Shown: positions 1 through 10,019, counted from the first letter of the stretch. The stretch is DNA of 64,000 bases from Saprolegnia diclina VS20 (GCF_000281045.1 NW_008246084.1:346411-410410); one strand, 5' to 3'. The notes: generated by a model from the sequence alone, not told the origin. Numbers and translations: made by a program.

Positions 1-611
1 GGTGGTGCACCAAACGAGAACCCAGACGTCGTGCCGGTTGGAGCTGGGCTACCAAACGAGAAACCAGACGACTGCGCCGCCGACGGCGGCTTTGCAGAGC
101 CAAAGGTCGTATTGGGGGCTCGAGAGGTATCGCCTTGGGCAGCGCCAAACAAAAAAGTGCTGGCTGATGGAGCATATTTCGTAGTTGCGCTGGCCGCCTC
201 AAACGTGGTGTTGGATGGAGCGGCCCCAAACGAGCCGAACGATGTGGGGGTACCCGTAACCGGTTGAGGCCCACCGGCAGGCGTGGGTGAACTCGTCGAT
301 GGCCCCTTCTCGGGCGGTGGCGGCACGATCGCGGCCTGAGCCCGTGCCGCCTTCACGTCGGTGCGCTTGAGGTAGTCCTCAAAGCGCAGTTCTTCCACCG
401 ACTTGTGCGCGTAGGCGTCCATGGCAGAGATCGACGTGTACGCGACGACCTCGGGCCCTCTGGAGCCGGTCTCTACTGCGTACGTGGGTCTGTACCACGG
501 GATGTCGGTGCCGCACTGGGCGACTGCATCCGCAGCTGCCAACACGGCGAGCTGCTCCAACGAGTCTGCGAGCGTGCTGCTCGGCTGCCCCACGTCGCTC
601 TGCCCCTTCAT
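1..611 (-). CDS. Nup98-type FG nucleoporin, N-terminal part (runs off the left edge)
   Basis: Reading the minus strand from the ATG at 609-611 gives an open frame of about 203 codons to the window edge. Residues about 45-90 contain a GLEBS-like segment: CGTDIPWYRPTY, then SISAMDAYAHKSVEELRFEDY split over the ATG-proximal part. The ISAM-x-AY..KS.EELR.EDY pattern is the Rae1/Gle2-binding region of Nup98/Nup116 proteins. It is followed by a Pro/Thr/Ser linker and then phenylalanine-glycine repeats (TSFGSFG, SGFSFGSPAP, SGFSFGAP), which form the permeability barrier of the nuclear pore. The start is supported by a CCAAT box (GCCAATCAC on the minus strand, about 628-636) just upstream. Unusually, the GLEBS-like part precedes the FG repeats that are visible; animal and fungal Nup98 have FG repeats on both sides. 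An upstream FG exon cannot be excluded, but none is seen. Confidence 0.72.
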   Translation of the reverse strand, partial: MKGQSDVGQPSSTLADSLEQLAVLAAADAVAQCGTDIPWYRPTYAVETGSRGPEVVAYTSISAMDAYAHKSVEELRFEDYLKRTDVKAARAQAAIVPPPPEKGPSTSSPTPAGGPQPVTGTPTSFGSFGAAPSNTTFEAASATTKYAPSASTFLFGAAQGDTSRAPNTTFGSAKPPSAAQSSGFSFGSPAPTGTTSGFSFGAP

Positions 612-1224
612 TCGCCAGCTTGCGTTGTGATTGGCTGGTTCGAGCGAATGATAGGCGTGGGGCGACCGATCTTCTCGCAATCTGCACACGAGGACGACGA
701 GCCTTGGGCCGAGTGGACCCGCTGGCAGATTTTGCCAGCGAGAAGTGATACATTGATACACGCACGGCTCACCCTTTGCCGACATTGCTGGTCCTTCTCT
801 GGCTCACGAACTCCAATGCTACAAACTGTGGCAACTGCTGGCGATTTGGGGGCACACAGAGATGATAATGGAGCTACAGCGCATGCAGCTGCTCTTCGCA
901 AACGTCATCTCGGTCGTCGACGGCTGGCTGGAGCTCGCAACATGTGAGACGCCCGCAAACACCCGCAGCACGGCCGCGACAGTCATGGAGGGCTGCGCCG
1001 TTGCACCCTTGATGCTATCGCAGTAGCTGGCACCACTCGCAGACATGATACGGGAAGGCTATGTGTACCAGCACACACTACAATGCGGGAATCAACAAGC
1101 AGGAGACATGGGCGTGGGAGAAGGATTTCCCGATCGTCTGGCCTCGTCCGTGCATTGCGTCCACCGTTCACATCACGAAGAAGAAGGAGGAGGAGAATGT
1201 GTACATAGAATCGGACGCTTGTAT
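612..1224. other. Gap with possible coding relic on the plus strand
   Basis: No gene can be modelled here. On the plus strand, 757-1029 is open and reads like a helical protein (…HELQCYKLWQLLAIWG…, …LLFANVISVVDGWLEL…) but has a TGA just upstream at 754 and no acceptor site that would bypass it. A second plus frame from the ATG at 648 (MIGVGRPIFSQSAHEDD) is open over 648-947. The two may be parts of one decayed or frameshifted gene, or chance. The right end (1150-1224) is presumably the 3' flank of the 6PGDH gene. Confidence 0.3.
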
Positions 1225-2700
1225 TTACAAGTTACCGCGGTTGCGCTCGGCGACGTTGCCAATGCTGTGGTGGGCATCCGTCCACTCGCAGTGGAAGACG
1301 CCTTCGCGGTCCGTGCGGTTGTAGCTGTGGCCGCCGAAGAAGTCGCGCTGCGCCTGCGTCAAGTTGGCCGGGAGGTTCGCGCGGCGGTACATGTCAAAGT
1401 AGCTGAGCGAGCCCGAAAAGCTGGGCGTCGGGATGCCGCTGGCGACCGCGAGCGAGACGACGCGGCGCCACGAAAAGTGGCGGGCGTTGAGCTCGTTGGC
1501 AAAGTCGGCGTCGATCAAGAGGCTGTCGAGCGACGGGTCCTTGATGTACGCGGCCTTGATGCGGTCGAGGAACGCCGCGCGGATGATGCAGCCGCCCTTC
1601 CAGATGCGGGCGCACTCGCCCAAGTCGATCTTCCAGCCGTTCTGGACACCGGCTTCACGGATCAAGTTGAGGCCCTGCGCGTAGCTGCAGATCTTGGACG
1701 CGTACAGCGCCTGGCGCACATCGTCAATGAGCTGCTGCTTGTCGACCGACGGGATCTCCGTGGGGCCGTTGAGGATCTTGGAGGCGACCACGCGCTGCTC
1801 CTTGAGGCCGCTGAGGTAGCGAGCATCGAGCGACGCCGTGATAGTGGGGGCGGCCACCGAGCGCTCGGCGGCTTCCTGCACGACCCAGCGGCCCGTGCCC
1901 TTCATGCCCGTCTTGTCCAAGATCTTATCGACGAGGTAGTCGTCCTTGTTGGCACCGGCAAGGTCGTCCTTCTTCTTGAAGATGGCGGCCGTGATTTCAA
2001 TCAAGTACGACTCGAGCTCGCCCGAGTTCCACTCGGTGAAGACCTGGCCGAGCTCGGCGTTGGTCAAGCCACCGGCGATCTTCAAGACATCGTACGCCTC
2101 GGCGATCAACTGCATGTCACCATACTCGATACCGTTGTGGACCATCTTGACGTAGTTGCCCGAGCCGATTTCGCCGAGGTACGTCGTGCACGCACCATCG
2201 TCGACCTGGGCCGCGCACTTGACGAGGATCGGCTCGAGCGCATCAAAGGCCGCGCGCGGGCCGCCGGGCATGAGCGACGGGCCCTTGCGGGCGCCTTCTT
2301 CGCCGCCCGAAATGCCCATGCCGACAAAGTGGATGCCCTTCGGCTCGAGCTCCTTGGCGCGGCGGAGCGAGTTGGGGTACCACTCGTTGCCGCCGTCGAC
2401 AATGATGTCGCCTTCTTCGCAGTGCTGCGAGATAGCGGCGATCGTGTCATCGACAGGCTTGCCGGCCATGACGAGGAGGATGATCTTGCGCGGGCGCGCG
2501 ATCGAGAGCACGAAGTCCTTGACGTCCTTGTGGCCGACGAGCGGGAGGTTGCCCTCGTCCTTGGCGCGCTGGACCGTCGTGTCGACTTTGTCCGGCGACC
2601 GGTTGCAGACCGAGACCGAGAAGCCGTGCGACGCCATGTTGAGCGCAAAGTTCTGGCCCATGACGGCCAAGCCGTAGAGACCAACGTCCGAGAGAGCCAT
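1225..2700 (-). CDS. PGD: 6-phosphogluconate dehydrogenase, decarboxylating
   Basis: Single-exon gene of 491 codons. It oxidises and decarboxylates 6-phosphogluconate to ribulose 5-phosphate with NADP+, the third step of the oxidative pentose phosphate pathway, in the cytosol. The N-terminal Rossmann motif is GLYGLAVMGQNFALNMA (residues about 6-22) followed by CNRSPDKVD. The substrate-binding signature GISGGEEGARKGPSLMPGG and the catalytic segment VKMVHNGIEYGDMQL are intact, and the C-terminal FFGGHSYNRTDREG.FH carries the arginine/histidine pair that binds phosphate. Length matches the 470-490 residue family. The start MALSDVGLYG (2698-2700) was chosen over an upstream in-frame codon because homologues begin this close to the Rossmann strand. 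The promoter has ATTGGCC/CCAAT and paired CCGGAT motifs (2767-2793). No C-terminal peroxisomal signal is seen. Confidence 0.97.
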   Translation of the reverse strand: MALSDVGLYGLAVMGQNFALNMASHGFSVSVCNRSPDKVDTTVQRAKDEGNLPLVGHKDVKDFVLSIARPRKIILLVMAGKPVDDTIAAISQHCEEGDIIVDGGNEWYPNSLRRAKELEPKGIHFVGMGISGGEEGARKGPSLMPGGPRAAFDALEPILVKCAAQVDDGACTTYLGEIGSGNYVKMVHNGIEYGDMQLIAEAYDVLKIAGGLTNAELGQVFTEWNSGELESYLIEITAAIFKKKDDLAGANKDDYLVDKILDKTGMKGTGRWVVQEAAERSVAAPTITASLDARYLSGLKEQRVVASKILNGPTEIPSVDKQQLIDDVRQALYASKICSYAQGLNLIREAGVQNGWKIDLGECARIWKGGCIIRAAFLDRIKAAYIKDPSLDSLLIDADFANELNARHFSWRRVVSLAVASGIPTPSFSGSLSYFDMYRRANLPANLTQAQRDFFGGHSYNRTDREGVFHCEWTDAHHSIGNVAERNRGNL

Positions 2701-3910
2701 GCTGAAGAAGGTGAGGGGTCGAAGGCGAATTCGCAAATGCCAAGCGCAACCGTGAGATCCTCTTCGATCCGGATAGCAGTATCCGTACCGGATTTTTCAC
2801 GCGGCCGTCGATTGGCCAAAATCCCGTGTCATGATCCGCCGACCTGTGACGAAAAGCATGGCGGCAGCCAATCAGGACGCAGAAGAAACTCACGAAGATC
2901 GTCGTCACCTTGCACGCTGCTCGAGTTGTCGTCAAGGAAATGGACGATAGTGTCTTTGACGATGTACTAATCACTAAGCTAGTTAGTCGAATACAGCCGA
3001 GCAGGAGACTGTGGATGCGGCGCGCCCTGGATTACGTGAACGATTGAAGATTCGACGTTGTACACAATGTATGTGGTCATGCAGGAAGCAAGTTCCTAGC
3101 GTGGACATGAATGCTCGTGGGTACTGAGCAGTTCCTTCCATGCTCGCTGAAAGAATATGGGCTTCGCGAGGATGTGCCAAAGTCCTTTTCGCGATGGCTC
3201 GCGAACGTTGATGAGAAAATCCGATATTAGGAGGGGGCACGCCCCTTCGGAACACGCTCAGATTAGTATCGGAGCAAGTATCAGAGCACCGCGTAGGGGC
3301 AGGACCGTGCTCGTTTCCTTTCCTGCCCACACGCTAAGTTCTGTGCCTACAATGGCATCGACATGCTGGCCTTCAGGAGGGAGATGGTCGAGGATGTCCT
3401 TGGTAGACATGCGTCACAAGGATGCGTTCCCGATGGCATCACACAGACTGGCATGGATGTTGACTCGACAACTCGCTGTGGGGTAATCGAAAGCGTCGCC
3501 AGTCGCGAGAATACCTAATCTTCCCTCGACATAGTAACCGAATTGATGCAGACAACATTTCAACAGAGCAATTCCAAGGAGCGAGAGGTCCTATATCGTG
3601 GGAGCTGTCATTTTATTAGAATAATATTTTGGGTTTTGTCGCGTTTGAACCAAAGCAGACGGCCGCGGCCCTAGTTCGTATTATCCGGACATACGGTAGG
3701 AATTCCGGATACGGTAATAATTGCCTGGGCATGGCCCCCGTGGATTGGACCTGCAAACCTCTACGAGGTATAATGTCCCGCAGCTCGACTCCTTCTACGC
3801 ACCCAATGTGCCTTCTTGACGCACGACTCCCTGATGACATTGAAGTCGTCCAGTATTCGGCCAGAAGAAAGCATGACGCTGCATCAAACTCAAAACCCGA
3901 GGTTGGTAAC
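2701..3910. other. Intergenic region with promoter motifs and one short open frame
   Basis: The right-hand promoter of the 6PGDH gene occupies about 2701-2880. A plus-strand open frame at 3303-3518 (RFLSCPHAKFCAYNG, FRREMVEDVLGRH) has protein-like composition but no start codon, and may be a gene remnant. At 3681-3711 an inverted pair of the CCGGAT motif (TTATCCGGA…TTCCGGATA) lies where no gene start was recognised, hinting at an unannotated transcript. Nothing else was supported. Confidence 0.35.
2767..2793. promoter_or_regulatory. Paired CCGGAT motif upstream of 6PGDH
   Basis: ATCCGGATA at 2767-2775 and TACCGGAT at 2786-2793, about 65-95 bp upstream of the 6PGDH start. The same palindromic core recurs upstream of many genes in this window, so it is inferred to be a core-promoter or activator site. 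Confidence 0.5.
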
Positions 3911-6110
3911 TCAAATACTGCGCCAGTCGTCGAGCCACGGGTGCTGCTCGAGGGCCGACGCACACGCGACCTTCCATTTCTGGATCGTGTCGAGCGACAG
4001 CATCGACGCTCCTTCTCGTAGCATCGAGTGCACGTCACGTTGGATGACATCCGCCGGCGTCAGCATCAAGTCGTGGGGCGTCGCGAGTTTGGCCGCCACA
4101 AGCGCATCGTACACGTTACTGTCGGCCACAATCTCGCCCACCACCGCATCGAGCTCTTCGTCTCGCGCCTACCACATCAAATTAGGACACTCTGCAGCGA
4201 CACTGGCAAGCTCGATGGTTTCTACCTGCTCAATGAAGTGCTCGAGACGGTCCAAGTCCATGAGGTGGCCACGGCACGCCGTTCGCCACGACGAAAAGAG
4301 GGTTTCGGCTGCCGCGCTCGCAAGCTCAGCGCGTGTACGCACGCCGATCTGGAGTAGACACGTGCCAATCGTTGCGTCCACGACGATGGAAAGCACTTCG
4401 TCGTCGACCATGGCACAGCCGTCGCCTCGACCGATGGCGGCAAGCTACAGCGATACATGAGCACGAAAATGGTCATCTCTTCGACAGTCTACGCGTGCGC
4501 ACGTCCAGTCACCACTGTCGTCCAGTCCGACCAGCTGGCTCTTGTCGGCGGCAACAATCCGGGCCTTTTGGCAGGCATCGCAGACGACCGTTGTGACGTC
4601 GCCGTCATCGCCAGCATCCTCCGCAGCACTGTCGTCGTTCTTTGCAACTCGCATGGGTGCGACGGGCGCTGCAGCTCGGAGCCGCGCCAGCGCTGCCTTG
4701 GCCGCGACACTCCGCATGCTTGCTCGGTCGACACGAGGAGTCTCAATCTCGCTGACGACTGTCGCGTCGGTGTCATCTGCCGTCGGCAGCGGAGGCTCTT
4801 CGTCAGGCACTTCGGTGCGATAATACTGCGAGTGGGTCTACAGACAAGAGTACTCAGCCTGCGATAATCAAACCGGTTTGTGCACCTGCGCCTCGAGCGC
4901 CTTGGCACTCAGCGTGCTACCGTTCGCAGGATCATTATCCACTGGTCGGTGGGTTCCATCGTCCTAAGCTTACCGCGTTCGCAAGCCCAGGAACGACCAA
5001 TCTTCGCTCGGAAGCAGCGTTTCCAGCGCTGCGGCCACGTCGCCGTCACTGAGCCGCGCAAGGCTCCAGAAGACACTACGTGAGCCTAAGAGGCGTGACA
5101 CCTCGTTGCACGGTACCGTGGCGAGCACTGGGCCATGTTGAAGGGCTTGAGCATCTCGCGGCCCGTCTCGCCGCCCGAGAGGAGCACGTACTTGACGATG
5201 GACGTGAGCTCGGCGGGCTGCAAGAGGTCGAGTTGCTCGTCACGCCACGTACGCGCACGCTCGAGGAACCGAACACGCATCTGCGCAACGCCTCGCGCGT
5301 TGGGCGCTAGCGTCTGCATCGAGTAATTGCCCACGAGCGCTGCGTGGAGCCGTGCGTTTGCCAGCGTCATCTCGTACTGGTGATTGACGGCCGACTTTGT
5401 CGCCGACCGCAAAAATTTATCGGTTGTCGACGACCCGCCATGGCTGCTCACGGCGTGGACGAGCTTGTCGCCCACGTCTTCTTTGCTCCCGAGCTGGATC
5501 ATCTTGCGGCGTTTGAGCAGAGGTGACGGCGCTGCAGGCGCATCGCTCTCTGCTACGTCCTGTCCGGTGGACCCGAGGACATGGCCCTGGCCCGTAAACT
5601 TGGGCTTTGGCACCCGCTTCGCCTTCTTCGCAGCAGCGGTCGTCGTACGTCGTGGCGGAGCAGGGGGCGTCTTTGGAGTCGATTTCGAGGTTGTTTTTGG
5701 GGTATTTGGGGTCGTGCTCCGCGTTGCAGGCCCGGGCCGCGGCGCCGCGGGAGCTGGCTCGATGAGCACCGTGTCGTTGTTCTGGACGACGCTTGTCATG
5801 GACGCATCGTCCTCGACATGCAGTTCCTTGGGCGGAAAGCCACCTTTGACTAGCCAAGGAGTGTTCATCATGCCCATGCAGGAGAGTTCGACGTACACGT
5901 GTAGCCATCGGAGACCGCGAGGCCCAGCGCGTTAAGCGCTTGCTCTGCCCGCTCGTATGAGCCCATGGCTAGCAAGGAGCTACGTGGCGTCGTACCTCGG
6001 AAGACCTGGAACGAGCTGGCGCTATCGATCCGTAGCACTGCGCTCTTGGCCGGCGACCGCAGGCGCACGCTCCACATTTCGCTCCAACGTGCCACCGTTA
6101 CTGAGCGCAT
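3911..6110 (-). CDS. UBX-like (OTU1-type) N-terminus plus CW-type zinc finger protein, seven exons
   Basis: Spliced model: exons 5897-6110, 5117-5849, 4974-5075, 4886-4916, 4493-4837, 4226-4444, 3911-4168; introns 41-57 nt, all GT-AG; the total of 1,902 nt is in frame (633 aa). Residues about 1-110 resemble the ubiquitin-like UBX fold found at the start of OTU1/YOD1 deubiquitinases (SVRLRSPAKSAVLRI, then GYTFKGGFPPKEL and NNDTVLIEP). A Pro/Thr/Lys linker leads to FTGQGHVLG and then a conserved-looking helical region (FLERARTWRDEQLDLLQPAE, SPRVFWSLARL, LLPSEDWSFLGLRTR). The fifth and sixth exons form a CW-like zinc finger: VVCDACQKAR … GDWTCAR … GDGC, a fold known to read methylated histone H3 lysine 4. 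No OTU protease domain is present. I do not recognise the whole architecture; a chromatin or ubiquitin-linked role is inference only. The start ATG (6108-6110) directly overlaps an ATCCGGAT motif. Confidence 0.62.
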
Positions 6111-6137
6111 CCGGATCAATCAAGATGTTACCGGATA
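6109..6137. promoter_or_regulatory. Paired CCGGAT motif at the start of the UBX/CW gene
   Basis: ATCCGGAT at 6109-6116 and TACCGGATA at 6129-6137. The proximal copy overlaps the chosen start codon, so either transcription starts very close to the ATG or the true start is the downstream in-frame ATG (MGSYERAEQAL). Confidence 0.45.
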
Positions 6138-6761
6138 TCACATAGAATTCCCTTGCCTAGTTCCACGGAACTTCCTTCCCTGGACGCCCATGACGCGTGG
6201 GGCGAAGGCCAATGCTCTGCCGTGCGCACAAAGGCTTCAGCTACAGACTACTCAAGAATGATGGGCGAGTCGGGTTCTTCAGCAGAGGCACTACGCGGGC
6301 GGTGGTCAACCACCAACCCTCAACTACCGCCAACGGCAGAATCCTCGAACCTACACAAGCAGAGCTACACGTGCAACCGTGCATGTGCCTTCACTACTGC
6401 ACCCTCCAGTCTTTTCTAGTACTAGTACAGAAGGGTCTGCCGCTGCCATTCGAGATGCTGTTGTCGGTCGCCACCTTGCAAGACCGCCTCCCTTCACTTT
6501 GCACTTTGCTCATTTTGCACATGACCCGGTATGAATCTACAGCCTAGAACTTATACTACCTAAAATAACGATACTACTGGTGCCTCTCGTCGCTCGTGCG
6601 CTCGCACCTCGGCGTCGCAGCCTCGCCACAGCGTCCTGTCGTCGGCTTGGCGCCAACGCGACCAGCCACAAGATACCGCACTTAATCGGAACGTAAACGC
6701 ACTTAGTCTGTCGTGGCGCTTGGTTGGTGGTTGAACCTGCCATTTGCCGACTAAGATCATC
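6138..6761. other. Divergent intergenic region before NAT10, with initiator-like sequence
   Basis: No coding signal is convincing. At 6491-6520 stands TTCACTTTGCACTTTGCTCA followed by TTTTGCAC: two overlapping copies of the oomycete initiator type (YTCAYTTT), about 240 bp ahead of the NAT10 ATG. This implies a long leader, possibly containing a leader intron. Confidence 0.4.
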
Positions 6762-9700
6762 ATGGTCAAGAAGAAGGTGGACGCGCGCGTCCGTACTCTG
6801 CTCGAGAACTGCGTCAAGACGAACCACCGCAGCTTCATCGTGCTCGTCGGTGACCATGGCAAGGACCAGGTCGTGAACCTCCACTACATCCTCTCCAAGA
6901 CCGTGGTCAAGGCCCGCCCGAAAGTGCTGTGGTGCTACAAGAAGGAGCTCGGGTTCTCGACGCACAAGCAGAAGCGCATGAAGCAGATCAAGAAGCAAAT
7001 GTCGCGTGGTCTCTACGACAGCAACACGGAGGACCCGTTCGAGCTCTTCATCTCGTCCACGGACATTCGGTGGTGCTACTACAAGGAGACGCAAAAGATC
7101 CTTGGCCAGACGTACGGCATGTGCGTGCTCCAGGACTTTGAGGCCGTCACGCCCAACATCCTCGCGCGCACGATCGAGACCGTCGAGGGCGGCGGCGTCG
7201 TCGTGCTCCTCCTCCGCACCATGTCGTCGCTCAAGAAGCTCTACACCATGTCGATGGACGTCCACTCGCGCTTCCGCACGGAAGCCCACCAAGACGTCGT
7301 CGCGCGCTTCAACGAGCGCTTCATTCTCTCGCTCTCGGGCTGCGACAAGTGCCTCGTCCTCGACGACGAGCTCAACGTGCTCCCGATCTCCAAGCACGCG
7401 CGCAACATTGAAGCGCTGCCGCCGGTCGACGACGAACTCACGCCCGACATGCGCGAGCTCGCGGACCTCAAGGAGTCGCTCAAGGACACGCAGCCCGTCG
7501 GGTCGCTCGTCGCGCAGGCCAAGACGCTCGATCAGGCCAAGGCGATTCTCACGTTCGCCGAAGCCATTTCCGAAAAGACGCTGCGCTCGACCGTGACGCT
7601 GACCGCCGGTCGTGGTCGCGGCAAGTCGGCGGCGCTCGGCATGTCGCTCGCCGCGGCCGTTGCGTACGGCTATAGCAACATCTTTGTGACGGCGCCGTCG
7701 CCCGAAAACCTCGGCACGGTCTTTGACTTTGTCTTCAAGGGCTTTGACGCGCTCAAGTACAAGGAGCACTTGGACTACGAGATCATCCAGAGTACCAACC
7801 CCGAGTTCAACCGCGCGGTCGTTCGCGTCAACATCTTCCGCGAGCACCGCCAGACGATCCAGTACATCCAGCCGCACCACCACGAAAAGCTCGCGCAGGC
7901 CGAGCTCCTCGCGATCGACGAGGCGGCTGCGATCCCGCTCCCGGTCGTCAAGAACCTCCTCGGCCCGTACCTGGTCTTTATGTCGTCGACGATCAACGGC
8001 TACGAGGGCACTGGTCGGTCGCTCTCGCTCAAGCTCATTCAGAAGCTCCGCGAGCAGCAGGGCTCGGCGGGCATGGCCGCGCAGCACGCCATGTCGTCGA
8101 TCCATGGCGACAACAAGACGCGCAAGGGCGAGCGCAAGCTCCACGAAGAGCGCTGGCAGGCCGCGAGCGCGGCCGCCCATCAGCACATGGCCGCGCCGCA
8201 GACCGCCGCCGGTGGTGGCCGCGTCCTGCGCGAAGTCACGCTCGACATTCCGATCCGGTATGCGCAGAACGACGCGGTCGAAAAATGGCTCAACAACTTG
8301 CTCTGCCTCGACTGCGGCAGCACGCCCCAGCGCATCATGGGCGGCACGCCGCACCCGCGTGAGTGCGAGCTGTACTACGTCGACCGCGACTCGCTCTTCT
8401 CGTACCACAAGCTCTCGGAGAACTTTCTGCAGCGCCTCATGTCGCTCTACGTCGCGTCGCACTACAAGAACCAGCCGAACGACCTCCAGCTGCTCTCGGA
8501 CGCGCCGGCGCACCACATTTTCGTGCTGCTCGGGCCCCAAGCCGAGGGCCAGGGCAACGCCGGGCAGCTCCCGGACGTGCTCTGCGTCGTGCAAATCGCG
8601 CTCGAAGGCGAGATCTCGAAAGAGTCGGTGGCCGCCCAGCTCTCGCGCGGCCAGCGCGCGAGCGGCGATTTGATCCCGTGGACGGTCGCGCAGCAGTTCC
8701 AGGACAACGAATTCGCAGGTCTCTCGGGCGCCCGCGTCGTGCGCATCGCGACGCACCCGGATGTCACCAACATGGGCTACGGCTCGCGCGCGATCGAGCT
8801 CCTCACCAAGTACTACCAGGGCGAGCTCGCGAGCGGCGACCTCGACGGTTCCGACGACGAAGCCGAGACGAAGAAGTCCAAGAAGAAGGACGACGACAAC
8901 GACTCGGACGACGAAGGCAACCTCCTGAAAGAAAAGGTCAAGCCCCGCAAGGCGCTGCCGCCGCTCCTCCTTCCGCTCACGGATCGCCCGGCCGAGCGTC
9001 TCCACTGGTTTGGCACGTCGTTTGGCTTGACGCTGCCGCTCTACACGTTTTGGTCGCGCGCGGGCTTCCGCTCCGTATACATTCGCCAGACCGCGAACGC
9101 GCTCACGGGCGAGCACACGGCGATCATGCTCAACGCGCTCAAGTGCGACGACCTCCCGGCGTCGCCGTCGACCGGCTGGCTCGACGAGTTTGTCGGCGAT
9201 GCGCGCAAGCGCTTCATGGCGCTCCTCTCGTACGAGTTCCGGACGCTTCCGCCGACGTTGGCGCTCAGCCTCCTCTCGGACGCCAAGACCAAGACGACGG
9301 ACGAGACTGCCAACTTGCTGCGTGTGTCGTCCGGCTTGATCTCGTCCAACGATCTCCAAGTGTCGCTGACGCCGTTCGACATCAAGCGCCTCCAGAGCTA
9401 CGCCAAGAACATGGTCGACTACCACATGATTGTCGACTTGATCCCGTCGGTCGCGCGCCTCTACTTCCTCAACCGCCTCCCGGACACGACGCTCTCGTAC
9501 CTCCAGCGCGCGATCCTCATGAGCATCGGCCTCCAGCACCAAAGCGTCGACACGCTTGTCTCGGAGCTCAACGTGCCCTCGAACCAGCTCCTCGCGCTCT
9601 TCAACAAGAGCGTGCGCAAGTTTGCCACCGCCTTCAACGGCATCCTCGAGGCCGAGGTCGAAGAGACGATCGCGGCGCCGACTGCGGTCGCAGCCATGGC

Positions 9701-10019
9701 CCCCACGACGCTGACGCTCGAGGAGGACCTCGCGGACGCGAAGGACCAGGCGCTCAAGAAGCTCAAGCAGAAGGAGCTCCTCGACACGCTCAACTTGGGC
9801 CAGTACGCGGTGCGCGGTGACGACGCTGACTGGGCCGCGGCCCTCGACGAGAAGAAGGACCCGACGGCCAAGGGCGTCTCGGTCAAGAACACCAAGAAGA
9901 TGGCCAAGAAGCGCGAGGCCGACGAGAGCGCCGACGCCAAGGACGACAGCAAGGCCAAGAAGTTCAAGAAGGGCGCGCCGGCCAAGGGCAAGAAGTCCAA
10001 GTACGCCAACCTCAAGTAA
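6762..10019 (+). CDS. NAT10: RNA cytidine acetyltransferase NAT10/Kre33
   Basis: Uninterrupted 1,085-codon gene. The enzyme uses acetyl-CoA and ATP to make N4-acetylcytidine in 18S rRNA and in tRNA-Ser/Leu, and is needed for small-subunit ribosome assembly in the nucleolus. Domains in order: N-terminal DUF1726 (about 100-200; GVVVLLLRTMSSLKKLY), RecA-like helicase with Walker A AGRGRGKSAALG (about 287-298) and the LLAIDEAAAIPLP Walker B region, GNAT acetyltransferase (about 540-770; RVVRIATHPDVTNMGYGSRA is the acetyl-CoA pyrophosphate loop), tRNA-binding C-terminal domain, and a lysine-rich tail (KKFKKGAPAKGKKSK) typical of nucleolar proteins. An acidic insert (DGSDDEAETKK…DSDDEGN) interrupts the GNAT domain at the usual place. 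Length fits human (1,025) and yeast (1,056). The ATG at 6762 is preceded by ATCATC and gives the conserved MVKKKVDARVRTLLENC start. Confidence 0.97.
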   Translation: MVKKKVDARVRTLLENCVKTNHRSFIVLVGDHGKDQVVNLHYILSKTVVKARPKVLWCYKKELGFSTHKQKRMKQIKKQMSRGLYDSNTEDPFELFISSTDIRWCYYKETQKILGQTYGMCVLQDFEAVTPNILARTIETVEGGGVVVLLLRTMSSLKKLYTMSMDVHSRFRTEAHQDVVARFNERFILSLSGCDKCLVLDDELNVLPISKHARNIEALPPVDDELTPDMRELADLKESLKDTQPVGSLVAQAKTLDQAKAILTFAEAISEKTLRSTVTLTAGRGRGKSAALGMSLAAAVAYGYSNIFVTAPSPENLGTVFDFVFKGFDALKYKEHLDYEIIQSTNPEFNRAVVRVNIFREHRQTIQYIQPHHHEKLAQAELLAIDEAAAIPLPVVKNLLGPYLVFMSSTINGYEGTGRSLSLKLIQKLREQQGSAGMAAQHAMSSIHGDNKTRKGERKLHEERWQAASAAAHQHMAAPQTAAGGGRVLREVTLDIPIRYAQNDAVEKWLNNLLCLDCGSTPQRIMGGTPHPRECELYYVDRDSLFSYHKLSENFLQRLMSLYVASHYKNQPNDLQLLSDAPAHHIFVLLGPQAEGQGNAGQLPDVLCVVQIALEGEISKESVAAQLSRGQRASGDLIPWTVAQQFQDNEFAGLSGARVVRIATHPDVTNMGYGSRAIELLTKYYQGELASGDLDGSDDEAETKKSKKKDDDNDSDDEGNLLKEKVKPRKALPPLLLPLTDRPAERLHWFGTSFGLTLPLYTFWSRAGFRSVYIRQTANALTGEHTAIMLNALKCDDLPASPSTGWLDEFVGDARKRFMALLSYEFRTLPPTLALSLLSDAKTKTTDETANLLRVSSGLISSNDLQVSLTPFDIKRLQSYAKNMVDYHMIVDLIPSVARLYFLNRLPDTTLSYLQRAILMSIGLQHQSVDTLVSELNVPSNQLLALFNKSVRKFATAFNGILEAEVEETIAAPTAVAAMAPTTLTLEEDLADAKDQALKKLKQKELLDTLNLGQYAVRGDDADWAAALDEKKDPTAKGVSVKNTKKMAKKREADESADAKDDSKAKKFKKGAPAKGKKSKYANLK

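Noticed and set aside
1045-2970. 641-codon plus-strand open frame
   Set aside because: It is antisense to the unmistakable 6PGDH gene; long antisense frames arise here from G/C-rich third positions. Its sequence is Arg/Val/Ala-rich without any domain.
6345-6362. tRNA B-box-like GGTTCGAGGATTC on the minus strand
   Set aside because: Flanking bases do not form a T-stem or an acceptor stem; no tRNA could be folded.
6537-9542. 1,001-codon minus-strand open frame
   Set aside because: Antisense shadow of NAT10; composition is Arg/Glu/Leu/Val-rich and repetitive.
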